The position numbers and the translations under genes are program-made. Positions 10,898 to 14,691 of a stretch of 14,691 nucleotides of DNA are shown here, piece by piece. The stretch comes from UBA9676 sp036005525 (lineage in GTDB: Bacteria > Actinomycetota > Actinomycetes > Streptosporangiales > Streptosporangiaceae): NCBI GenBank assembly GCA_036005525.1, contig DASYQM010000140.1, forward strand, positions 1 to 14,691, read 5' to 3'. The notes below the pieces were generated by a model. That model saw only the letters and a program-made list of their open reading frames with translations, had not been told where the DNA came from and made no database searches. Each line of letters begins with the position of its first letter. The stretch's first letter is position 1.

Positions 10898-12736
10898 TCA
10901 CCAGCCGTTCTCTTGATCTTGCGCGGGGCTGGCTGCGGGCCTGCCAGCGGTCATGTGGTCCGCCGCGTTGCCCTCGAGCTCACCGAGCGAGCGCACCGCC
11001 GGCGAGCTCGCTTCGATTCGTTCCAGGATCCCGGTGACGCGGTCCCACATGACCTGGCCGCGAGGGTCGGCGTACCGGCAGGGCCACTTCACGGTCGACA
11101 CGTCGGTCGCGAGCTCCAGCCCGTCCAGGACTGCCCAGGAAGCTTCCGCCATGGCAGCGCGAGTCGCGCTGACGGCCTCGTCGAGCTCGCCCGCAGATGC
11201 CTCGATCAGCAGGGCGTCATGCACGGGAGCGCACACCTGGATCCCCTGCTCGGTAGCCAGGCTGGCCGCGATCCGGAGCATCTCGGCGCCGTTGGCCTGC
11301 ATCGGGAAGTTCTTCAGCGCCGTCGGCATCGAGGCCGCCGTCACGTGCATGGGCCAGCCGAACTCGCTGCGGATCTGCCCGGTGAGCAGGGCCCGGTCGA
11401 CGACCTGGTCGGACCATGCCGAGAAGTCCGGGAAGGTCCTGGCCAGCAGGCGCAGCAGATGATCCGCGTGGATCTTGTTCACGCCGAGCCTGGCTGCCAG
11501 GGAGATGGCTCCCATGCCGTAGTTGGTACCGAGCACACACGTCTTGCACTGGTCCCGGACCGTGGCGTGGGACTGCCTGGTCGCATCCGGCGGTGCCAGG
11601 CCGGCCATCTTCGCGAAGGCCAGGTACGGATCGCCGCTGCCGACCGCGCCGAGCAGCGCCTTGTCCCCGGACAGCGCGACCGCGATGGCGACCTCCTGGA
11701 AGGCCCAGTCGACGTAGGCGACCGCCTGGCCGGGCGCGGGCTTGATCAGCCCGCGGAGCCACCGGGCCGGCCCGAAGATGAACCCGTTAGCGCTCGGCGT
11801 GTTCCGGCCAGTGCGGGCCCCGAACGGCCACAGCGGCGCCCGGTTGCGCCCGTCCGGGCCGACGGCCAGGCGTTCCAGCCTGAGATCGCTCAGCGTCCGG
11901 CGAAGCTGTTTGAGCGGCTCCAGCTTGGGGTGAACCTTCGCCATGTCGCTGAACGTGTCCCGGTCCAGGCACAGATGGCCCCGGTCGGTCAGCGGCCAGG
12001 GGATGCCCTCGCCGGCCAGCCAGGCGCCGAACTTCCCGGCCCTGAATACCGTCCCGTCGAAGACGCCGTAGTCCTTGTCGACCACATCGACGAGATCGTC
12101 CTTGATGCTCCCCCAGTGCCGGCGGAGCTGCACGAGCATCTCTGCGTCGACCGGTACTCCCGTGCGCTCCATGCTGGCGACCGCGGCCATGTACCTGCCG
12201 CGCAGCAGGGCCTGGCCGAGGCCGGCCGGCCCGGCCGTGATAGCCGGCGTCATGCGCTCGAGCAGCGGGCCGAGGCAGTCGACGTCGGTCTGGCAGTACT
12301 CGAGTACCTCCCGGCGCCCGGAAGCTGACCACGGGCCGCCGCGCATCACCAGCTCCCGGCCCGATTCCTTCTGCTCGCTGGTGATCCCGGGCAGGCCGTG
12401 GAAGCTCAGGGCGCTGAGCAGCCCGTAACCGCCGGGCGGCTTGGCCCCGTTCGTCGCGGCCCGGAACTCCACATACAAGTCCAGGATCCTGGCAGGCACT
12501 GGCCAGCCGAGCTCGAGGAAGCACCCGAGCTCGGCGGCAGCCATGTAGGCGACGAGCAAGACGCCGTCGTCGACGGGGAACGGAGGCTGCCCGGGCAGCT
12601 CGTCCTGCCAGAGCCGGATCAGCCGGCCTGACCGGAGCTCCCGGGCCACCATGCAGACCGGGTCTGGGCGGCCGCCCGGGTTCGCGATGAACTCGAAGTC
12701 GGCCGCCCAGATCTCCCGGTAGGGCAGGTCAGGCAT
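10898..12736 (-). CDS. Family A DNA polymerase with 3'-5' exonuclease domain, 612 aa
   Basis: This is a template-directed DNA polymerase of the PolA type. It starts at the ATG of a TGATG junction with the upstream gene (a GTG at 12739 is an alternative). The N-terminal exonuclease domain has D13-x-E15 (AADFEF) and Y147-x3-D151 (EYCQTD); there is no 5' nuclease domain. Polymerase motifs: TGRNTPSANGF near 309-319, motif A with D343 (AYVDWAFQE), motif B R394-x3-K398-x3-L402-G-x2-Y406-G, and motif C with H506-D507 (APVHDALL). The residue equivalent to E. coli Phe762 is Leu402, and the Glu usually after the motif C Asp is Ala508. The length and layout match polymerases of phages and integrative elements, so it probably replicates the element rather than repairing the host genome. 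Confidence 0.93.
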   Translation of the reverse strand: MPDLPYREIWAADFEFIANPGGRPDPVCMVARELRSGRLIRLWQDELPGQPPFPVDDGVLLVAYMAAAELGCFLELGWPVPARILDLYVEFRAATNGAKPPGGYGLLSALSFHGLPGITSEQKESGRELVMRGGPWSASGRREVLEYCQTDVDCLGPLLERMTPAITAGPAGLGQALLRGRYMAAVASMERTGVPVDAEMLVQLRRHWGSIKDDLVDVVDKDYGVFDGTVFRAGKFGAWLAGEGIPWPLTDRGHLCLDRDTFSDMAKVHPKLEPLKQLRRTLSDLRLERLAVGPDGRNRAPLWPFGARTGRNTPSANGFIFGPARWLRGLIKPAPGQAVAYVDWAFQEVAIAVALSGDKALLGAVGSGDPYLAFAKMAGLAPPDATRQSHATVRDQCKTCVLGTNYGMGAISLAARLGVNKIHADHLLRLLARTFPDFSAWSDQVVDRALLTGQIRSEFGWPMHVTAASMPTALKNFPMQANGAEMLRIAASLATEQGIQVCAPVHDALLIEASAGELDEAVSATRAAMAEASWAVLDGLELATDVSTVKWPCRYADPRGQVMWDRVTGILERIEASSPAVRSLGELEGNAADHMTAGRPAASPAQDQENGW

Positions 12737-13362
12737 CACACCCGGCCATACAGGTCCTGCAGAACCGGGTGGTCCTGGTGGTCGATGACGCGCCCCTTGA
12801 ACGCCAGCTCGATCAGCTCCCGGAGCGACTTGTCGAGCCAGGCCGGCTCGCCCAGGTCACCCTGAGCCTCGAAGAGCTCATACCGCCCGGAGTCGGTGTT
12901 GCCAGCCATCCGGACCCACGACTTCATGGCCGCGTCCGCGATCTCGAGCGCGGACTCGGACCATGCCCGGCCGGATCCGGAACCGTCGGCGAGCGGCAGC
13001 TTGGCCGGCCAGAGGAAGTCGACCCCGCGCCGCGACTTGCAGTAGAACAGGCGGACCCAGCGCAGCTCAGGCCGCAGGTCAGGCCGCAGATCCGGGTGGA
13101 TCCAGTAGAGATCGCGGTTGAGCCCGTTCTCGTGCTCGTAAATGGGCGCGTCGATGGTGAACTCAGGGTCGGGGTTCACCCGGAAGAACTCCTGCTTTCC
13201 CGGCTTGCGGACCGGGATCGACAGCAGGATCTTTCGGACCTTGATGTCGTCGTCGCGCGGCAGCTCCCGCAAGGCGTTGAGATCGAACGGGTCGGGTGCG
13301 GGCTGGGACACGGGAACCTCCGTGGGTGAGTCAGCGGGCTGGCCAGTTTTGGGTGAGGGCAT
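12736..13362 (-). CDS. Conserved element protein upstream of the polymerase, 208 aa
   Basis: AAGGAG precedes the ATG at 13362 by 10 nt, and the stop shares a base with the polymerase start (TGATG), so the two are translationally coupled. After a Pro-rich N terminus (1-25) the protein has DIKVRKILLSIPVRKPGKQE, then FFRVNPDPEF, a central acidic/aromatic block (YEHENGLNRDLYWIHPDL), WVRLFYCKSRRGVDFLWPAK and SALEIADAAMKSWVRMAGNT. The basic and aromatic motifs suggest nucleic-acid or polymerase contact. Its fixed place before a family A polymerase suggests a replication accessory protein, for example single-strand binding or polymerase loading, but no known fold is recognised. Confidence 0.8.
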   Translation of the reverse strand: MPSPKTGQPADSPTEVPVSQPAPDPFDLNALRELPRDDDIKVRKILLSIPVRKPGKQEFFRVNPDPEFTIDAPIYEHENGLNRDLYWIHPDLRPDLRPELRWVRLFYCKSRRGVDFLWPAKLPLADGSGSGRAWSESALEIADAAMKSWVRMAGNTDSGRYELFEAQGDLGEPAWLDKSLRELIELAFKGRVIDHQDHPVLQDLYGRV

Positions 13363-13376
13363 TGCGAGATCACTCC

Positions 13377-14057
13377 TTAATGATCTTTGCGGGGAAGGTC
13401 GACCTTGACGGCGTCGACAAGGTCGTCACGCCAGCGGCATTCCTGTAGCCACTTGGCGGGCTTGCAGATGAACTCCGGTTCTGTGCCGTCGATCCTGCGG
13501 GCGAACCGGCGGCAGGCGTCGATGATCACCGCGGCAGGGTCGGCGCCGTCCGCGGCAGCATCACGGAGCGCCGCGGCCCACGCTCTGGCAGCGGCCTGCT
13601 CGTCGATCTGCCGCGGGTAGATCTTCCAGAACTCTGTGAATGTTGTCTGTTCTGGTAGTTCTGGTAGTTCTGGTCTGGGGGCACTGAGTGCCCTACTGAG
13701 TGCCCTACTGTTTGCCCTACTGGAGTAGGGCACTGAGTGCCCTAGGCCACTGAGTGCCCTACTCGGCAGGTGGAGTTTGTAGCCTGTCGGCAGCCTTTCG
13801 GCCCAGGACCTGGCGAGGTTCCGGTTCCGGGTGAGCCATCCCTCTGATTCCAGCTTGTTGAGCGCGTTCCTTACGCCGGTTCTCGACAGCCCGGTGTCAC
13901 TGGCGAGCATCGACAAGCTCGGTGCGAACTCAAGGGGGATCTTGGCTGTGCCGGCCTCAGCGCGAGTCAGCAGGCTCAGGGCCACGAGCCGGGCCGACGG
14001 AGCCAGCCCAGAGTCCCGGAGTCCCCTCTCCACCGTCCAGCGGTCCGCGGAGCTCAC
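13377..14057 (-). CDS. Winged-helix replication-initiation-like protein, 226 aa
   Basis: The GTG at 14057 overlaps the previous stop by 4 bp (GTGA), with AAGGGA 8 nt upstream. Residues 20-98 form a winged helix-turn-helix typical of phage replication-initiation proteins: LVALSLLTRAEAGTAKIPLE, SLSMLASDTGLSRTGVRNAL, NKLESEGWLTRNRN. Residues 99-138 are a low-complexity linker (SRALS and PELPEL repeats) encoded by the DNA repeats at 13679-13765. Residues 139-212 (FTEFWKIYPRQIDEQAAARA; FICKPAKWLQECRWRDD) resemble the C-terminal domain of DnaD/phage O-like proteins that recruit helicase or loader. I infer an initiator for the element's replication that may bind the repeats inside its own gene, as lambda O does. 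No helicase is in view. Confidence 0.8.
   Translation of the reverse strand: MSSADRWTVERGLRDSGLAPSARLVALSLLTRAEAGTAKIPLEFAPSLSMLASDTGLSRTGVRNALNKLESEGWLTRNRNLARSWAERLPTGYKLHLPSRALSGLGHSVPYSSRANSRALSRALSAPRPELPELPEQTTFTEFWKIYPRQIDEQAAARAWAAALRDAAADGADPAAVIIDACRRFARRIDGTEPEFICKPAKWLQECRWRDDLVDAVKVDLPRKDH
13679..13765. repeat. Cluster of AGTGCCCTA direct and inverted repeats, candidate replication origin
   Basis: AGTGCCCTA occurs directly at 13687, 13699, 13736 and 13753, with a variant (TTTGCCCTA) at 13711 and an inverted copy (TAGGGCACT) at 13726-13734. The first three units are 12 bp apart. Two perfect palindromes result: GGGCACT-G-AGTGCCC (13679-13693) and TAGGGCACT-G-AGTGCCCTA (13726-13744). 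A shorter TTCTGGTAG triplication lies beside it at about 13649-13673. The cluster falls in the linker-coding part of the initiator-like gene. Confidence 0.65.
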
Positions 14058-14434
14058 CAGAGTGTCCCTTGATCACTGGCCAGCCGGGCGGCTGCTGCAA
14101 CCCGCTCCTGCCGGCGCCGGGCGGCCTGGACGCCGGCGTCACACTCATCGCACAAGGCCTCGAGCTCTGCCGCAGTCAGCCGCATCGCAACCTCAGGCCT
14201 GGCTGACCTCACCGGGACCGCGTGCAACGGTGACACCGGCGAGTTCCCCCGGGTGCACCGGCCGGCGAACGTCCGGGCCCGGGCCATCCGGCCCTTGACG
14301 TAGTGCTTGCCGTCGCCGCAGCCACCGGTGCACTCACAGCGGCCACCAGCGGCGCGAACGACCTCGCGCCAGATACCGGCGCCGATCAGGGGCCCGGGCG
14401 CTTCCGTGTGCCCGCCGGGCCGGTCAAGTACCAT
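14054..14434 (-). CDS. Cys-rich HNH-like protein, 126 aa
   Basis: The ATG at 14434 is chosen because GGAG lies 9 nt upstream; the ATG at 14443 directly abuts that GGAG and is less likely. The protein contains WREVVRAAGGRCECTGGCGD, a later RCTRGNS with SPLHAVPV, and LEALCDECDAG, a C-x-C-x3-C...C...C-x2-C arrangement like zinc sites of HNH-type actinophage proteins, though a clear H-N-H triad is absent. The C terminus is an Arg/Ala-rich helix. It is the second visible gene of the operon and overlaps the initiator-like gene by 4 bp. A nuclease or DNA-binding role is plausible but not shown. Confidence 0.7.
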   Translation of the reverse strand: MVLDRPGGHTEAPGPLIGAGIWREVVRAAGGRCECTGGCGDGKHYVKGRMARARTFAGRCTRGNSPVSPLHAVPVRSARPEVAMRLTAAELEALCDECDAGVQAARRRQERVAAAARLASDQGTLW

Positions 14435-14483
14435 CGTGGACATCTCCGTTGCGGGATTGGCTCGTCTTTGGGTGAGGCGAACC

Positions 14484-14691
14484 TCAGGTGGCCGGGGTTG
14501 GCGTCCCGGCCACCTTGCTGTCCCCCGGCTGTTCTCCGCGCTCGCTGGGCACCTGGTCACGGCTGGCCGAGCGGATCTGCTGTCCGCCGATCCGGAGCAG
14601 GTCCAAGATCGGCTGCACCGGCACGACTAGCTTCCTGCCGCAGCGGATTACCGGCACAGGCAGCCGTCCGGCGTGGTATGCCGCTCGCGCT
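14484..14691 (-). CDS. C-terminal part of an excisionase-like helix-turn-helix protein (partial)
   Basis: The minus-strand frame is open from the window edge to the TGA at 14484-14486, giving 68 residues. It begins ARAAYHAGRLPVPVIRCGRK and continues LVVPVQPILDLLRIGG, the recognition-helix end, wing and following helix typical of excisionase/MerR-like DNA-binding domains (A-x-x-G-x-L-P-V-P-V-x-R-x-G-R-x-x-V-P). A disordered tail follows. The N-terminal helices lie outside the window. It is the first visible gene of the minus-strand cluster, 49 bp before the HNH-like gene, and could be the element's excisionase or transcriptional regulator. Confidence 0.7.
   Translation of the reverse strand, partial: ARAAYHAGRLPVPVIRCGRKLVVPVQPILDLLRIGGQQIRSASRDQVPSERGEQPGDSKVAGTPTPAT
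14486..14515 (-). terminator. Stem-loop at the end of the helix-turn-helix gene
   Basis: AGGTGGCCGGG (14486-14496) and CCCGGCCACCT (14505-14515) form a perfect 11-bp stem with an 8-nt loop, covering the last codons and touching the stop. On the minus strand a second small hairpin, GAGG-TTCG-CCTC, follows at once (about 14476-14487). Together they may attenuate transcription between this gene and the replication operon. Confidence 0.45.

Noticed and set aside
10760..12328. Open plus-strand frame of 522 codons opposite the polymerase gene.
   Set aside because: The minus strand carries all family A polymerase motifs; the plus frame has only low-complexity His/Arg/Gly sequence.
13679..13765. Rho-independent terminator in the middle of the initiator-like gene.
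   Set aside because: The palindromes lie inside an open reading frame with good codon use on both sides, and the direct repeats are better explained as binding sites.

Overview
The window looks like a high-GC actinomycete chromosome: GC-rich throughout, with strong G/C preference at third codon positions, GTG and TTG starts, and at least three genes that seem to be transcribed without a leader. It reads as an accessory region, made of a low-density island of small paralogous and decayed genes, an insertion-sequence scar, and a tightly packed phage- or integrative-element-like replication operon.

Bases 1-5400 hold small genes, most of unknown function. One short gene type, ending in a His-rich strand followed by a short helix (roughly EVHxHxHGV then EDVAAIL), occurs three times: cut by the left edge, at about 2745-2954, and at about 4533-4674 with a one-base frameshift. 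Each copy has a GC-rich stem-loop downstream. Between them lie a zinc-ribbon protein (minus strand), two similarly built single-pass membrane proteins, a G-x3 repeat protein, a secreted beta-helix-like protein with a recognisable promoter (minus strand), a 38-residue membrane peptide translationally coupled to the third short gene, and several decayed pieces.

Bases 5200-6900 hold four 21/22-bp tandem repeats placed upstream of a probable two-gene operon for exported proteins: a small secreted protein and a TolB-like beta-propeller protein.

Bases 6900-9090 are mobile DNA. An almost complete IS256-family element is followed by a SnoaL-like cyclase gene and then by a decayed 3' end of a closely related IS in the same orientation.

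Bases 9090-14691 form a minus-strand operon whose genes overlap or nearly touch. In transcription order they are: an excisionase-like helix-turn-helix protein (cut by the right edge), a Cys-rich HNH-like protein, a winged-helix replication-initiation-like protein carrying a cluster of direct and inverted repeats inside its gene, a conserved element protein, a family A DNA polymerase with 3'-5' exonuclease motifs but no 5' nuclease, a small acidic protein, a zinc-binding protein of the HGxxAPQV type, a helix-turn-helix protein, and a small helical protein that appears frameshifted and then cut by the IS remnant. I infer a replication module of a prophage-like or integrative element in which the polymerase, the initiator-like protein and an origin-like repeat cluster act together. 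No integrase, capsid, terminase large subunit, helicase, tRNA, att site or CRISPR array is visible.
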